The notes beneath the pieces are model-generated. The model was not told where the DNA came from. It saw only the letters and a program-made list of their open reading frames with translations, and did no database searches. A DNA stretch of 54,054 nt, from assembly GCF_019655335.1 (NCBI RefSeq), contig NZ_BPFD01000027.1, positions 1 to 54,054 of the forward strand, given 5' to 3'. The position numbers were made by a program, and so were the translations under genes. The stretch comes from Shewanella hafniensis (GTDB lineage Bacteria > Pseudomonadota > Gammaproteobacteria > Enterobacterales > Shewanellaceae). This document shows, piece by piece, positions 35,627 through 46,128 of the stretch (its first letter is position 1; every line of letters begins with the position of its first letter).

Positions 35627-38053
35627 TTAGTTAGGTAACTGTCTCGCCGCAGCGATATTTTGTAATCGCTGCAGTATCTCTGGCAAAGTCGACACTTGCG
35701 TTAAATTCAGCGGCAGGCGACGCTGCCAATTTGGATATTCGAGCCAAGTGCCGGGAATATTCACCGCATGGCGATCGGCTAATAAATCACACAGTTGCAC
35801 ACTGTATAGCGCACTATTTCCGCGAGCCCCTAAGGTCATCCAAGCCGTGAGTAAGGTTTGAATATCGAGTTCTGCTATCGCCGCCTCGGCTAACAGACCT
35901 TGAGCGGCTAACAGTGAAATAAGCTGCTGCTTTTCATGCTCCCGCCCAGCCATTGCCTCGCCTAATTGTTCGTCAGTTTCAAACAGGGATAACTGTCGAC
36001 GCAGGTGCAAATCGCTGCCGCACCACCAAGCCACTAAAGTCGGCACATCATGGTTCGCCAGCATCATCAGGCTCTGGGACTTGTATTGATCCGGTGATTT
36101 AAAGCCTTGATGATCTTTGCAAAAATAGAACAATTCATTGGAATAAATGCCGGAAGTGTAGAGACGATGAATAATGTCAGGTGGCACCAGTCCTAAATCT
36201 TCACCAATCACCACACAGCGGGCGCGTTGACTCTCAAGGCAAACGATGGCGAGCAAGGTTTCGACGGGATAATACACATAGGCACCTTGGCCGAGTTGTT
36301 TATCCAGTGGCCACCACCAGAGGCGCAGTAAGCCCATCACATGATCGATACGCAAGGCGCCACAGCTTTCCATATTGGCGCGGATCAAGGCGATAAAATG
36401 ACTGAAATTATGTTGTTTTAACTTTACAGGGTCGAGGGGCGTTAAGCCCCAATTTTGCCCTTGGGGTGCAAAGGGATCGGGCGGTGCGCCAATACTGGCA
36501 TTCAAACAAAACTGCTCGGCATTGGCCTGTACTTCACTGCCCTGCAGCGCTGCGCCAACGGCTAAATCACGGATCAATCCCAGCCCCATGCCCACTTCTT
36601 TCGCTTTGAGCTGGCAGAGGTGTAACTGATTTTCGGCCACAAATTGCAAGTAAAGGTAGAAACCTTCTTCTTGTACAAACGCTTTTGGGCTACGTAAGTA
36701 TTCCGCCTGAGCAAACTCTTGCAGCGCAGTGCCCTGCTCACGCACAAACTCATAGAATCTTTGCGCTCTGGGGGTGTCATTCGCTAAATGGGTTTCACAA
36801 AAGACGCGATATAACAGCTCAAAGGCACGGTATTTGAGCTCACTCACTTTAGGATAATCGAGCCAGTTATCACGATTCAGTAAGGCGATAGCCTCTACCC
36901 AAGAAGCGCTTGAAAATTCAGTGGTAAGTGCTTGGTATTCAGGAACACTTTGTAATTGTATATAAAGAGGATTAAGTCTGCGGCGATCGCACGGACTATA
37001 GGGACTCGGATGCTCTGGCTCCGCAATGTCGAGGGCATGCAAGGGGTTGAGTTGAATAAAATCCGCCCCCTGCGCCGCCACCAGCGCGATCAGTTGTTCT
37101 AAATCGCCAAAGTCGCCAATGCCCCATTGGCTCTCGCTGCGTAAACTGTAGAGTTGAACGCTGATCCCCCAAGGTTTATGCCGCTTACCTTGGGCGACAG
37201 CCGTGAGTACGCCTTGGTAAGCGGCCCGCGGTGCCACCATTAAGGTGCCAGAAAACAAAGTGCAGGTATCAGCATCAGCCGCCACACTGCTCTCTAGCAC
37301 TGAGCTTGGCGCTGGTGCACTGGTCTCTAGGGCATGTTTTAAGCTTAAAGCTATGCGATGAAAGCCCAAACCTAACACAGAGAAATCACTCGCATTTTTG
37401 TCGGCTGCATGCGCAAATGAGTCTTGGTTTTTGATTAAAGCTGGGTTGTTAGTGAACTCTTGGCTGCTCAGGAAATAAGACGCTAAATTCACCGCCTCAG
37501 TCTCGGCGGGCATTGAATGTTCAGGGGAAGCTTGGGTCTTAGCCTCAGCTAAATCGAGGCGTGCTAATCCCAGTTGCGTAAGATCAAGGCGATAATGGAG
37601 ATAAAGCGTTTGTTCAATACGGTAATCGCCAATCGACTTAAGCGCCGAGAACGGCACATCAAATACGATAGACTCACCCTGTTCGCATTCAATTGCCACA
37701 CTCAGATCTGAAGTATAGGTTTCGGGTAAACAAAGGCTTATCCAAGGTTCATCCACAAAACACCAATGGAATTCGGGTAACACCTGAGTCCAAGGACGGG
37801 CATCCAGCAAGTCAATTTGTGAGGCGATCAGCGCTTCGGTCAATACCGCATCGACGTTAGTCAGCCCAGCATCACTCGATAACACCTCTGTAGCAGAAGC
37901 ATCAATGGCAGTCCCTGCCACAGTGTTTTTTTCCTGTAACATACAGGTCAAGATACCTTGCCTGTCTACCTCGGAAATATGGATCTCTTGGCCAAAACAA
38001 TCAGTAAATTCTGCTCCAACCCCCCGCAAATACAGCAACTTTTCCAGCCCCAT
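35627..38053 (-). CDS. malQ: 4-alpha-glucanotransferase (amylomaltase)
   Basis: This roughly 808-residue GH77 enzyme rearranges maltodextrins, transferring glucan segments between chains and releasing glucose. Family stretches are WGISVQLYSLRSESQWGIGDFGDLEQLIALVAAQGADFIQLNPLHAL, MESCGALRIDHVMGLLRLWWWP (nucleophile Asp), VVIGEDLGLVPP (acid/base Glu) and MLANHDVPTLVAWWCGSD. The frame is open to 38170, but that extra N-terminus is hydrophobic and unlike the family. ATG at 38053, with a G-rich site upstream, or ATG at 38083 are the likely starts. It has a longer N-terminal region than E. coli MalQ (694). It is the first gene of the glycogen cluster. Confidence 0.9.
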   Translation of the reverse strand: MGLEKLLYLRGVGAEFTDCFGQEIHISEVDRQGILTCMLQEKNTVAGTAIDASATEVLSSDAGLTNVDAVLTEALIASQIDLLDARPWTQVLPEFHWCFVDEPWISLCLPETYTSDLSVAIECEQGESIVFDVPFSALKSIGDYRIEQTLYLHYRLDLTQLGLARLDLAEAKTQASPEHSMPAETEAVNLASYFLSSQEFTNNPALIKNQDSFAHAADKNASDFSVLGLGFHRIALSLKHALETSAPAPSSVLESSVAADADTCTLFSGTLMVAPRAAYQGVLTAVAQGKRHKPWGISVQLYSLRSESQWGIGDFGDLEQLIALVAAQGADFIQLNPLHALDIAEPEHPSPYSPCDRRRLNPLYIQLQSVPEYQALTTEFSSASWVEAIALLNRDNWLDYPKVSELKYRAFELLYRVFCETHLANDTPRAQRFYEFVREQGTALQEFAQAEYLRSPKAFVQEEGFYLYLQFVAENQLHLCQLKAKEVGMGLGLIRDLAVGAALQGSEVQANAEQFCLNASIGAPPDPFAPQGQNWGLTPLDPVKLKQHNFSHFIALIRANMESCGALRIDHVMGLLRLWWWPLDKQLGQGAYVYYPVETLLAIVCLESQRARCVVIGEDLGLVPPDIIHRLYTSGIYSNELFYFCKDHQGFKSPDQYKSQSLMMLANHDVPTLVAWWCGSDLHLRRQLSLFETDEQLGEAMAGREHEKQQLISLLAAQGLLAEAAIAELDIQTLLTAWMTLGARGNSALYSVQLCDLLADRHAVNIPGTWLEYPNWQRRLPLNLTQVSTLPEILQRLQNIAAARQLPN

Positions 38054-38658
38054 ATTTTGTCGCCCCCGCGACCGCTCATCCATAGCTTTAGATATACAGT
38101 AACCATGCCAACCAAAAGTAACAAGAAGATGACATAAATATTTCAGGGAAATAACAAAAAACTTTTTCAAAAAATCAGTAACTTACTAGAAGCACTCAGT
38201 TAAGTTCGCGCGCAGTGACAATCGAAATAATAAACATGGAACGCACCAAATTGGGGCATGCGTTCAGCAAGAGGGCAAGCATGCTTCCCAAGACTTTGAC
38301 GAAAGGCAGTCACGAGAGGCAGTTAAAAAAGACAAGCACTAAGCAGGGAACTAAGGCATAAAAATAATATGACAGGCGTAAGACATTTATATGTCATAGC
38401 ATTCGAACTAAAACCCAATGAATAAGACCCAAAACATATCGACTAGTGAGTTCGGTGCAACACTTTGTATCAATTGCACTTTATAACTTGAACAGCCTAT
38501 CTCTCCTCTGTCAACATCTCATCTCGCTACAGCGTAGAAACATAATAACAACATTACATTCATGGAGCCTGATATGCCCTCGCTTATCCGCCAGAGGCTC
38601 GCTCGATGGAACGCTAAAGCAGAAACTCCCCAATGATGATTGAGAATAAGGATATGAA
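38054..38658. promoter_or_regulatory. Divergent upstream region of malQ and the cyclophilin gene
   Basis: This stretch of about 600 bp should hold the promoter of the glycogen cluster (leftward) and of the cyclophilin gene (rightward). A small dyad, GACAT-TTAT-ATGTC (38382-38395), is visible. Open frames near 38446-38765 lack good starts or recognisable products. AAGGA at about 38648 serves the gene at 38659. Confidence 0.45.
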
Positions 38659-39288
38659 ATGAAGAAGTTATCAGGATTACTGTTTGTCGGCTGCATTGCC
38701 TTGACGGGTTGTGAAGGAAGTACAGATGGTGATTTAACGCCGACGCCACCGACGCCCGATCCCACGCCGCCAGCCTTAGCTGCGGATGTGTGTTATTTAA
38801 TGAAAACGACGAAAGGCGATATCACACTTGCCATTGACTTAACTAACATGCCAATCACAGGTAAAAACTTTAAGCAGTATGTTGATAAGTCTTTCTATAA
38901 CGGCACCTTATTCCATAGAACCGTTAATAATTTTATGATCCAAGGCGGCGGTTTTACCACAGGACTCAAAAGCAAGCCTGGTGATGCCCCCATAAAGAAT
39001 GAAGCCGCTGTCGGCATTAGTAATGAACGTGGCACTATCTCCATGGCTCGCACGGATGACCCTAATTCTGCAACATCACAGTTCTTTATCAATGTGTTAG
39101 ATAATCCACATTTGGATGCGTCTGCGAGCAATTATGGTTATGCCGTGTTTGGCAAAGTGGTTGACGGCATGGATGTGGCGGATCAGATAAGCATAGTTCC
39201 AACAAAAAGTAGCGGTGGTTTTGCCAACACGCCAGTACAAGAAATCCTGATTAACTCCGTGGCTAAAACAAGCTGCCCTGCTGCTTAA
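38659..39288 (+). CDS. Cyclophilin-type peptidyl-prolyl isomerase lipoprotein
   Basis: This 209-residue protein has a lipoprotein signal with lipobox L-T-G-C18 and a Thr/Pro-rich linker (about residues 26-38). A cyclophilin domain follows: NFKQYVDKSFYNGTLFHRTVNNFMIQGGGF, ISMARTDDPNSATSQFFINVLDNPHLD and YAVFGKVVDGMDVADQIS. It should catalyse proline isomerisation in the periplasm, anchored to a membrane. FHR, MIQGGG and SQFFI are the core catalytic segments and are intact. AAGGA supports the start. It stands alone and ends at a shared terminator. Confidence 0.93.
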   Translation: MKKLSGLLFVGCIALTGCEGSTDGDLTPTPPTPDPTPPALAADVCYLMKTTKGDITLAIDLTNMPITGKNFKQYVDKSFYNGTLFHRTVNNFMIQGGGFTTGLKSKPGDAPIKNEAAVGISNERGTISMARTDDPNSATSQFFINVLDNPHLDASASNYGYAVFGKVVDGMDVADQISIVPTKSSGGFANTPVQEILINSVAKTSCPAA

Positions 39289-39331
39289 GCATCTAAAAGA
39301 TGCACAGCTAAACGACATCGAGTTAAAAGCA

Positions 39332-39359
39332 AAAAAGCACTGAATCTTCAGTGCTTTTT
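39332..39359. terminator. Bidirectional terminator
   Basis: AAAAAGCACTGAA (39332-39344) pairs with TTCAGTGCTTTTT (39347-39359) around a 2-nt loop. T tracts exist on both strands. It serves the cyclophilin gene on plus and the MarR gene on minus. Confidence 0.88.
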
Positions 39360-39415
39360 CATTTTATAAACGAATCGATTTTAACGTCTAATCATTTAAA
39401 ACATGATCTAAACGA

Positions 39416-39892
39416 TTACTCGTCGCCTTGGATCTTCCCGACCAAGAGCATAGGCGCCGCATCAATTTTATCGGCGTCCATCATAGTCGCGATACGCTCA
39501 ACGGCTGAGAGCAATTGACTCTGTTCCCATTCTTCAAGATTCTGATAACGCTTAATAAAATGATCCTGTAACGGTTTAGGTGAGTCCTGTAACAGCGCTC
39601 GTCCCGCATCGCTAAGGTATAAATGCACCTTACGTTTGTCAGTCTCACTGCGCAAACGGATCACTAAACCACGGCCCTCGAGACGATCGATAATGGTCGT
39701 CACAGTCGCAGGGCTCAACGTGATCTCTTTCGCCACAGTTTTCGCCAACGGCGCATCCAATTGGGCGATTTTTTGCATCACCATCAATTGCGGCCCAGTT
39801 AAACCTGAATGTTTGTTCAGCTGGCGAGAATGAATGTCGATAGCGCGTATCACTCGACGCAGCGAAATGAGCAGTTGTTCGTACTTTTCCAT
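39416..39892 (-). CDS. MarR-family transcriptional regulator
   Basis: This 158-residue winged-helix regulator has the MarR arrangement: LTGPQLMVMQKIAQ, then the recognition helix region KEITLSPATVTTIIDRLEGRGLVIRLRSETDKRKVHLYLSDAGRALL. It binds DNA as a dimer and commonly represses nearby genes until a ligand binds. It is 91 bp downstream of the porin-like gene and read in the same direction. A link with the bet/BCCT genes is possible but unproven. The ligand is unknown. Confidence 0.88.
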   Translation of the reverse strand: MEKYEQLLISLRRVIRAIDIHSRQLNKHSGLTGPQLMVMQKIAQLDAPLAKTVAKEITLSPATVTTIIDRLEGRGLVIRLRSETDKRKVHLYLSDAGRALLQDSPKPLQDHFIKRYQNLEEWEQSQLLSAVERIATMMDADKIDAAPMLLVGKIQGDE

Positions 39893-39983
39893 AATGTCCC
39901 GTCCCAGTTGTCCAGTGCACCTTACCAGAAAGCGCGACTGAACTCACCAAGAGGAGGCACTTTTATGGTAAAAGTCCCTTACA

Positions 39984-40688
39984 TTACAACATGAATTGGC
40001 GTGATACCGACAACACCAGGCGCTCGTCACTGGTATCTAAGTTCATACTGGTATCTTCAGCGGCAAGGCTGAAATCAAAGCCGCTCCAACTGGTCATATA
40101 GGCAACGCGATAGTGATTAAAGGATTTACCGCCATCCCATGACCATTTGTCTTTATCGAGTGACGTCGAGCGGTCAACACTGAAGCGAATATCATGGCCC
40201 TCGGCAACGCTAATCGTATGGCCGAGCAACATAGTGTAATGTCCGCCGCCCAAACCAAAGTAGTCCCATGTGTAGGTTAACTTAGCTTCAGAGTGGCCAA
40301 GGGAAGTGTCGTAACCTAGCTTGCTATACAGCTCAGGATAGTTGTACTCATCAGAGAAGGAATCGCCGTGGTAGGTGTAATAGGCCAGCCCGACATCGAG
40401 ACTCAGTTGCTTGTTCAGCTGATAATACTTACCCGCATAGGCATCGAGCTCTAACCAAGTGTCATCGCTGCCACCAAAGTCGACGTTCGAGGTAAAGCCG
40501 CCCACGTACCAGCCCGAATCAAACCCGTAATCCAAACTGCCTTGCAGTGCTGGGCCGTTGTCAGTTTGGCTGACACCATTAAAAGTGTAATCCGACGTTG
40601 CCGTCACAGTAGCCGATAATCCGGCATTCGCCGCAGTCGACATCAATAACAATCCACCAGCGACAAGATAAAAACATTTTGATTTCAT
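39984..40688 (-). CDS. TorF-family putative outer-membrane porin
   Basis: This 234-residue protein has a signal peptide (MKSKCFYLVAGGLLLMSTAANA). Beta-rich sequence follows with alternating aromatics (SATVTATSDYTFNGVSQTDNGPALQGSLDYGFDSGWYVGGFTSNVDFGG, LTYTWDYFGLGGGHYTMLLGHTI) and a terminal beta strand ending in phenylalanine-methionine-leucine. This fits the Gcw_chp/TorF family of small outer-membrane beta-barrels. An ATG at 40703 overlaps the BCCT stop by one base (TAATG). The ATG at 40688 gives a cleaner signal peptide and has GGA upstream. Tight linkage to the transporter suggests a shared substrate. Confidence 0.82.
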   Translation of the reverse strand: MKSKCFYLVAGGLLLMSTAANAGLSATVTATSDYTFNGVSQTDNGPALQGSLDYGFDSGWYVGGFTSNVDFGGSDDTWLELDAYAGKYYQLNKQLSLDVGLAYYTYHGDSFSDEYNYPELYSKLGYDTSLGHSEAKLTYTWDYFGLGGGHYTMLLGHTISVAEGHDIRFSVDRSTSLDKDKWSWDGGKSFNHYRVAYMTSWSGFDFSLAAEDTSMNLDTSDERLVLSVSRQFML

Positions 40689-40702
40689 TATTAATTTTTC
40701 CA

Positions 40703-41920
40703 TTAGTTCGCTAACTCAATTTTAGTAAAGTCGATTTTGTTCTCTTTTGGCGAGCGCTCAATGGCACGAACAGTTTGCAATTGCGTCAGCATGATGTAAC
40801 CAAAACAGCTAAAGATCAGGCCCAGTGCGATTGCACCAACCCATTGAATTTGAAGAAAGTCTAATTGAAAGAGTAATGTCAGACTGCAGAGCAAGACTAA
40901 GTTAAAACTGACATATTTAAGCTTGCCTAAGCGCTCAATCGTCAGATTAAGATTGTCGGTATACAGGCGTACCAGTGAGTCGAGTGAATTAATCACAAAG
41001 GTCACCCCTACAATCACCATCGCCAGATTATAGAAACCTGAGGTATCTAACCCATTGGCGCTGTAGTAATAAAGCACAGTGAACCAGATAGCGATGGGGA
41101 TAGACGGAAACACCATCATGGCCAGCAGCACTTGGTAGGTTTTCATTCCACCGACAAAGCGCGAGGTAAATTGACCAATCATAATGCTCCACGCAAACCA
41201 CCAGAACAAATAAAACTCATGGTAGTCGTTGATGGGTAAAACAAAATGTTGAATATTGCCGAAGTAGTCACCCAACATGGCAAAGGTCGTAAAGAACTCA
41301 CCCACACTCGAGTCAGCCGATAAAAATGCATTGGCCCACATCATGGCAATTAAACCCAAAAATAACCAAGTGCTCGATAAACTCAAAATACGCACATAAC
41401 GTATGCTAGTACTGGAATATACCGCCGCAGCGATGACCATAAATACGATTAAATAAAAGCTACCGATTATGGTTTCACCATCACCTAATTCGGGTAAATA
41501 CCAAGGTAAATTGCTGAGTAACAAATAGGCGGTAAAAGCACAGGTGCCAATTATCACAATATTATTGATGAACTTGACCCAAGGAATGTCGAAAAACTTC
41601 ACCCTAGGTTCAATCACACAAAAATAGAAACAGGTTAAAAAGTAGAAACCCCAAATCAAAAATGCCCAAAAGCCAAACTCAATCGCCAGCGGATTGGTAA
41701 AGCCGTACTCGGGACTCGCCGCCACATTGGCATAACCGGCAAACTCGGTCAGCGGAAACATGATCAAACCGACATCAAGCCCAGAGGTGAACAGAATCGC
41801 GATAAAAGTAAACGTACGCACAGGCGTCACCCCGATACAGCGAATATTACCCCAGCGATAAATCACAAACGCAATAGCGGTAAAAGTGAACAGTATTCCT
41901 GCGGATAATAACCAGGTCAT
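40703..41920 (-). CDS. Short BCCT-family transporter (choline/betaine type)
   Basis: This roughly 405-residue inner-membrane protein has about 10-11 helices. The helix-8 BCCT signature is recognisable as FYLFWWFAWSIMIGQFTSRFVGGMKTYQVLLAMMVFPSIPIAIWFTV (compare [25 protein letters not shown]). SGLDVGLIMFPLTEF may correspond to the glycine-rich helix 3 segment. It is much shorter than usual BCCT proteins (500-700), mainly by lacking N- and C-terminal regulatory parts. GGAG supports the ATG at 41920 rather than the GTG at 41929. Placement beside betIBA suggests choline uptake. Confidence 0.75.
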   Translation of the reverse strand: MTWLLSAGILFTFTAIAFVIYRWGNIRCIGVTPVRTFTFIAILFTSGLDVGLIMFPLTEFAGYANVAASPEYGFTNPLAIEFGFWAFLIWGFYFLTCFYFCVIEPRVKFFDIPWVKFINNIVIIGTCAFTAYLLLSNLPWYLPELGDGETIIGSFYLIVFMVIAAAVYSSTSIRYVRILSLSSTWLFLGLIAMMWANAFLSADSSVGEFFTTFAMLGDYFGNIQHFVLPINDYHEFYLFWWFAWSIMIGQFTSRFVGGMKTYQVLLAMMVFPSIPIAIWFTVLYYYSANGLDTSGFYNLAMVIVGVTFVINSLDSLVRLYTDNLNLTIERLGKLKYVSFNLVLLCSLTLLFQLDFLQIQWVGAIALGLIFSCFGYIMLTQLQTVRAIERSPKENKIDFTKIELAN

Positions 41921-42309
41921 AGGGTGCACTCCGCCCCAGTCGATACTGGGTATAAGTAGGCATGAGGATATGAATCCATAAAATGTAACTCCATGTTTTT
42001 ATTTAACAATAAAAAACTGAATCATTTTTAAAGGCAGCACTCTGCCCTCAAGCCTTAAATATCGCTACTTAAAAAGCGCTCTGCGATAGTTAAACCCTGA
42101 TAGATGTTCAGTCGTGAAAGCGGTCATTTGCACACTCACTGCGGGCTGACCGACCCTTTAGATAAAATGAATCATGAGCCTTAATTTCAGTAATCAATTA
42201 ATGAGTTTTGAGTCATCAATTAATGCGTCACTTAACATTGAAGCCGCCAGTCCATCGATAAGACGGACCGAGCAGGCATGTTGTGCACTTATGGCGTTAA
42301 CTTGTGCCG
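41921..42309. promoter_or_regulatory. Intergenic region between betA and the BCCT gene
   Basis: This stretch of about 390 bp has no gene. Direct repeats ATCAATTAATG occur at 42193-42203 and 42215-42225, a 22-bp period that puts both on the same DNA face. CGTTAACTTGT occurs at 42295-42305 and again at 42308-42318, the latter overlapping the 3' end of betA. It probably holds a promoter for the BCCT-porin pair. No BetI-type palindrome was found here. Confidence 0.45.
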
Positions 42310-43995
42310 TTAACTTGTAGCTGTGCTTCTTTGTGTGGTTTGCCAAGCGTCGGCAACCACAACGGCACTGTCCGCTGGCGCTAACATCTCAGCCTCTAAA
42401 ATCATATCCGCAGCGCGCTCAGCCAACATTATGGTCGGCGCGTTCAAATTGCCGTTCGGGATAGTCGGGAAAATAGAAGAATCCACCACCCGTAAATTCT
42501 GCAATCCATGCACGCGGGTTTCGGGATCCACTACGGCCATCGCATCTGTGCCCATCTTGCACGAGCATGAAGGATGATAAGCACTCTCAACCGATTGACG
42601 CACAAAGGCATCGATTTGCGCATCGGTTTGCACTTGTGTGCCGGGTTGAATTTCTTCACCGCGATACTCATCGAATGGCGCTTGATTGATGATCTCACGG
42701 GTCAAACGCACACAGGCTCTAAAGCCTTCAATATCATCGGGATGCTGTAAATAATTGAACTGGATCTTAGGCGGCGCTTTAGGATCTGCCGACACTAAGG
42801 TCACGGCACCACGGCTTTTAGGCTTGTTATGGCCGACATGCACCTGAAAACCATGTCCCGCAAAGGCTTCTTTACCATCGTAGCGCATAGCCGCAGGTAA
42901 AAAGTGGTACTGCAAATCTGGCCACTCGAGGCCCGCTTTTGAGCGAATAAAACCACAGGATTCAAAGTGATTCGTGGCCCCTAGGCCGGACTTATCTAAA
43001 ATCCAACGGGCACCGATTAAGAACTTGCTGAAAGGATCTAACTTGCCATTGAGTGAAATCGGTTTAAGGCATTTGAATTGGAAATAAAACTCTAAATGAT
43101 CCTGTAAATTCTGACCAACACCGGGTAACTCATGTTGTAACTCGACCCCAGCATCGGCCAATATTTGGGGATCGCCAATACCTGATAATTGCAGTAAATG
43201 CGGCGAACCTATTGAACCAGCAGCTAAAATCACTTCTTTATTACAACGAATATCTTCAACTTTACCTTTGTGCTCAATGCGCACGCCAACCGCAGCTTGC
43301 CCTTCCAATAACACTTTATGCACTAAGGTGTGGGTCAACACAGTAAGGTTACGTCTAGCCATCGCTGGGCGTAAATAGGCATTAGCGGTAGACCAACGCA
43401 CGCCTTTTTTGACCGTCATATGCATAGGACCAAAACCTTCTTGCTGCGCCGCATTATAATCGGCGGTCGATAAATACCCCGCCGCAATGCCCGCATCCAC
43501 AAAGGCTTGGTATAAGGGATTTTGCATCTGATTACCGTTATTCACGCCTAACGGTCCAGACTCGCCACGATACTCATCCCCACCAAAGGCCCAGGTTTCT
43601 GCCTTTTTAAAGTAGGGTAAGCAATGGCTGTAATCCCAGTTGGTCGCCCCTTGCGCCTGCCACTCATCAAAGTCCCTGGCATGACCTCGGACATACACCA
43701 TGCCGTTGATCGACGATGAACCGCCAAGCACTTTGCCCCGAGGACAATGCATCTTGCGATTATCTAAATATGGCTCAGGCTCAGTTTCAAACTGCCAAGC
43801 AAATTTAGGGCTGTTCATCGGAATGGATAACGCCGTCGGCATTTGAATAAAGATGCTCTTATCGCTGCCACCAGTCTCGATTAACAGCACTTCGTTTTTA
43901 GGATCCTTTGACAGACGATTAGCGAGCACACAACCCGCTGAGCCTGCGCCAACTATGATGTAGTTATAATATTTTTGCTCTAATGACTGAGTCAA
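42310..43995 (-). CDS. betA: Choline dehydrogenase
   Basis: This 561-residue GMC flavoenzyme oxidises choline to betaine aldehyde at the membrane. The FAD-binding GxGxxG is in [20 protein letters not shown] (residues about 13-32). The GMC signatures are [23 protein letters not shown] and [17 protein letters not shown]. The C-terminal active-site region is [12 protein letters not shown] and [18 protein letters not shown]. The start codon is TTG, with a near-perfect AAGGAGG about 6 bases upstream. It begins 9 bp after the betB stop, so it is co-transcribed. Length and motifs are typical. Confidence 0.95.
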   Translation of the reverse strand: MTQSLEQKYYNYIIVGAGSAGCVLANRLSKDPKNEVLLIETGGSDKSIFIQMPTALSIPMNSPKFAWQFETEPEPYLDNRKMHCPRGKVLGGSSSINGMVYVRGHARDFDEWQAQGATNWDYSHCLPYFKKAETWAFGGDEYRGESGPLGVNNGNQMQNPLYQAFVDAGIAAGYLSTADYNAAQQEGFGPMHMTVKKGVRWSTANAYLRPAMARRNLTVLTHTLVHKVLLEGQAAVGVRIEHKGKVEDIRCNKEVILAAGSIGSPHLLQLSGIGDPQILADAGVELQHELPGVGQNLQDHLEFYFQFKCLKPISLNGKLDPFSKFLIGARWILDKSGLGATNHFESCGFIRSKAGLEWPDLQYHFLPAAMRYDGKEAFAGHGFQVHVGHNKPKSRGAVTLVSADPKAPPKIQFNYLQHPDDIEGFRACVRLTREIINQAPFDEYRGEEIQPGTQVQTDAQIDAFVRQSVESAYHPSCSCKMGTDAMAVVDPETRVHGLQNLRVVDSSIFPTIPNGNLNAPTIMLAERAADMILEAEMLAPADSAVVVADAWQTTQRSTATS

Positions 43996-44004
43996 AATGC
44001 CTCC

Positions 44005-45468
44005 TTAAAATGGGCTTTCTAAGGGCTGCAGACCCACGTAAACGGCTTTAACTTGGGTGTAATGCTTGAGTGTCTCGCTGCCGTTTTCACGGCCAATACC
44101 CGACAACTTATACCCACCCACGGGCATTTCAGCTGGCGATGCGCCATAGGCATTAATCCAGCAAATCCCCGCCTGTAACTGATGAATAACCCGATGGGCA
44201 CGGCTGATATCTTGGGTGAACACCCCAGCGGCCAAGCCCATAGCGGTATTGTTTGCCCGAGCAATCACTTCGGCTTCATCTTTAAAGGTGAGTACCGACA
44301 TCACAGGGCCAAAGATTTCTTCTTGGCAGATACGCATATCGTCGGTGCAATCGGTGAAAATAGTTGGGGCGACAAAGTAACCATTGGGAGCATTATCAGG
44401 CGTTAATGCTGTACCACCTGTGAGCAGCGTTGCGCCGTCATCGATACCTTGCTGGATATAATTGAGAACTTTTTGCTGGTGATCTTTGGAGATCAAGGCG
44501 CCAAAATTAGTCTCTGGCGCCATAGGATCGCCCACCACGATATTGGTTTGAGTACGGGCGAGCAGTTTTTCGATAAAGTCTTGATAAACCGACTCATGGA
44601 CAAACACTCGCGTCCCATTGGTGCAGATTTCACCTTGGGTGTAGAAGTTACCGAGCATGGCACCTGAAACGGCATTGTCGATATCGGCATCGTCAAACAC
44701 GATAAGCGGTGATTTACCGCCGAGTTCCATAGTGACGTCTTTTAATGAACTTGCCGCCGCGGCCATGACTTTCTTACCAGTACCGACTTCACCAGTGAAA
44801 GACACTTTGGCAATATCCGCATGTCCCGTTAACCAAGCGCCAACCTTGCCATCGCCCATCACGACGTTAAATACGCCATCGGGCAAACCCGCCTCACTTA
44901 AGAGTTGCGCTAATTTCAGTGCGCCAAGCGGCGTTTCTTCCGAAGGTTTAAAAATCATCACATTGCCGCTGGCTAAGGCAGGCGCCGCCTTCCAACAGGC
45001 GATTTGCAATGGATAATTCCACGCGCCAATGCCAGCGCAAATGCCTAAGGGCTCGCGGCGGGTGTAATAAAAATCCCCACCGACTTGCTGCTGCGCGCCC
45101 TCAAGCCCAGGGGCGATATGGGCGAAAAATTCGATAGCATCTGCGCCTGTGACCACATCAACTACTGAGGCTTCTTGCCAAGGTTTACCTGTGTCGCGCA
45201 CTTCGATTGCCGCAAGTTCATCATTACGAGCACGCAATAACGCAACCGCGTTTAACAGAATACGGCTGCGCTCAGTGGCACCCATGGCAGACCAAATCGC
45301 AAAGCCTTTTTTGGCGCTCTCGATGGCTGCTTGCTGAATTTTTTCATCGGCCACTTGCACTCGATACGCCAATTGCCCAGTGGCAGGATTGACGACGTCG
45401 AAGGTTTCGCCGCTGTCGTTAGCGAGCAGCTGACCCGCAATAAAGTTGTACTGTACTTCTACTGACAT
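44005..45468 (-). CDS. betB: Betaine-aldehyde dehydrogenase
   Basis: This 487-residue NAD(P)-dependent aldehyde dehydrogenase converts betaine aldehyde to glycine betaine. The ALDH motifs are present: [45 protein letters not shown] (catalytic Glu) and [16 protein letters not shown] (catalytic Cys in GEICTNG). The frame extends upstream to 45516, but GGAG 7 bases before the ATG at 45468 and the family start ([14 protein letters not shown]) decide the start. It overlaps the betI stop by 10 bases, indicating translational coupling. Confidence 0.95.
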   Translation of the reverse strand: MSVEVQYNFIAGQLLANDSGETFDVVNPATGQLAYRVQVADEKIQQAAIESAKKGFAIWSAMGATERSRILLNAVALLRARNDELAAIEVRDTGKPWQEASVVDVVTGADAIEFFAHIAPGLEGAQQQVGGDFYYTRREPLGICAGIGAWNYPLQIACWKAAPALASGNVMIFKPSEETPLGALKLAQLLSEAGLPDGVFNVVMGDGKVGAWLTGHADIAKVSFTGEVGTGKKVMAAAASSLKDVTMELGGKSPLIVFDDADIDNAVSGAMLGNFYTQGEICTNGTRVFVHESVYQDFIEKLLARTQTNIVVGDPMAPETNFGALISKDHQQKVLNYIQQGIDDGATLLTGGTALTPDNAPNGYFVAPTIFTDCTDDMRICQEEIFGPVMSVLTFKDEAEVIARANNTAMGLAAGVFTQDISRAHRVIHQLQAGICWINAYGASPAEMPVGGYKLSGIGRENGSETLKHYTQVKAVYVGLQPLESPF

Positions 45469-46064
45469 GTATTGACTCCATGCTGCTTTATCACATTGTG
45501 GATAAAGGTTTTGCATAATTTTTCGGCCTGAGCAAAATCCTGCTCAGGGGTTTCACTTAAGGCGCTACGTAACCAAAATCCATCGATCATCGCCGCCGTT
45601 TGCTCAGCAGCCATCAGGGCAAACTCTTTGGGCAACACTTGCCGAAAGGAAAAATGTAAGTTGCTGTATAGACGGCGACTATTGATATTCTGCAAACGGG
45701 CTAACTGGGGATCGTGGACGGCCTGTGCCCAAAAACTCAGCCAAGTGTGAGTGACATTTCTTGAGCGCTGTAACTCGGTAAAATTCGCTTCAACAATCAT
45801 CATTAAGCGCTCTGTTGGCGCCAACACTTGTCCTTGGATGCGATTGAGCAACGCCTGCTTTAACTGTTCGAGCAAGTGGCGTAGCGTCGCTTGTATCAAG
45901 CCCTGCTTACCACTGAAATAATGACTGATGATCCCCGACGACATTCCCGCCAACTGACTGATGCTGTTGATGGTCGTGTGCTGCAATCCATGCAAGGCAA
46001 CCGATGCTAATGTCGCATCGATAAGCTGCTGTCTGCGTATTAATTTCATTGCGGCTTTAGGCAT
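45459..46064 (-). CDS. betI: TetR-family repressor of choline metabolism
   Basis: This 201-residue protein has an N-terminal TetR helix-turn-helix ([47 protein letters not shown]) and a BetI-like C-terminal domain ([33 protein letters not shown]). BetI binds the bet promoter and is relieved by choline. A second ATG five codons in (46049) is a possible start. It is the first gene of betI-betB-betA, and the 22-bp perfect palindrome 43 bp upstream is its likely operator. Confidence 0.94.
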   Translation of the reverse strand: MPKAAMKLIRRQQLIDATLASVALHGLQHTTINSISQLAGMSSGIISHYFSGKQGLIQATLRHLLEQLKQALLNRIQGQVLAPTERLMMIVEANFTELQRSRNVTHTWLSFWAQAVHDPQLARLQNINSRRLYSNLHFSFRQVLPKEFALMAAEQTAAMIDGFWLRSALSETPEQDFAQAEKLCKTFIHNVIKQHGVNTCQ

Positions 46065-46106
46065 AAATACTCAAAGAATGACCACTCACTCAAAACTCTA
46101 AATGAC

Positions 46107-46128
46107 GTTAATTGAACGTTCAATTAAC
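46107..46128. promoter_or_regulatory. BetI-type operator (perfect 22-bp palindrome)
   Basis: The 22-bp perfect palindrome has the core AATTGAACGTTCAATT (46110-46125). It resembles known BetI operators built on TTGAAC-type half-sites. It lies 43 bp upstream of betI, where it would block the promoter. Confidence 0.8.

Noticed and set aside
35627..38170. N-terminal signal-like extension of MalQ
   Set aside because: Amylomaltase is cytoplasmic, and the extra hydrophobic residues come from an upstream start without a good ribosome-binding site.
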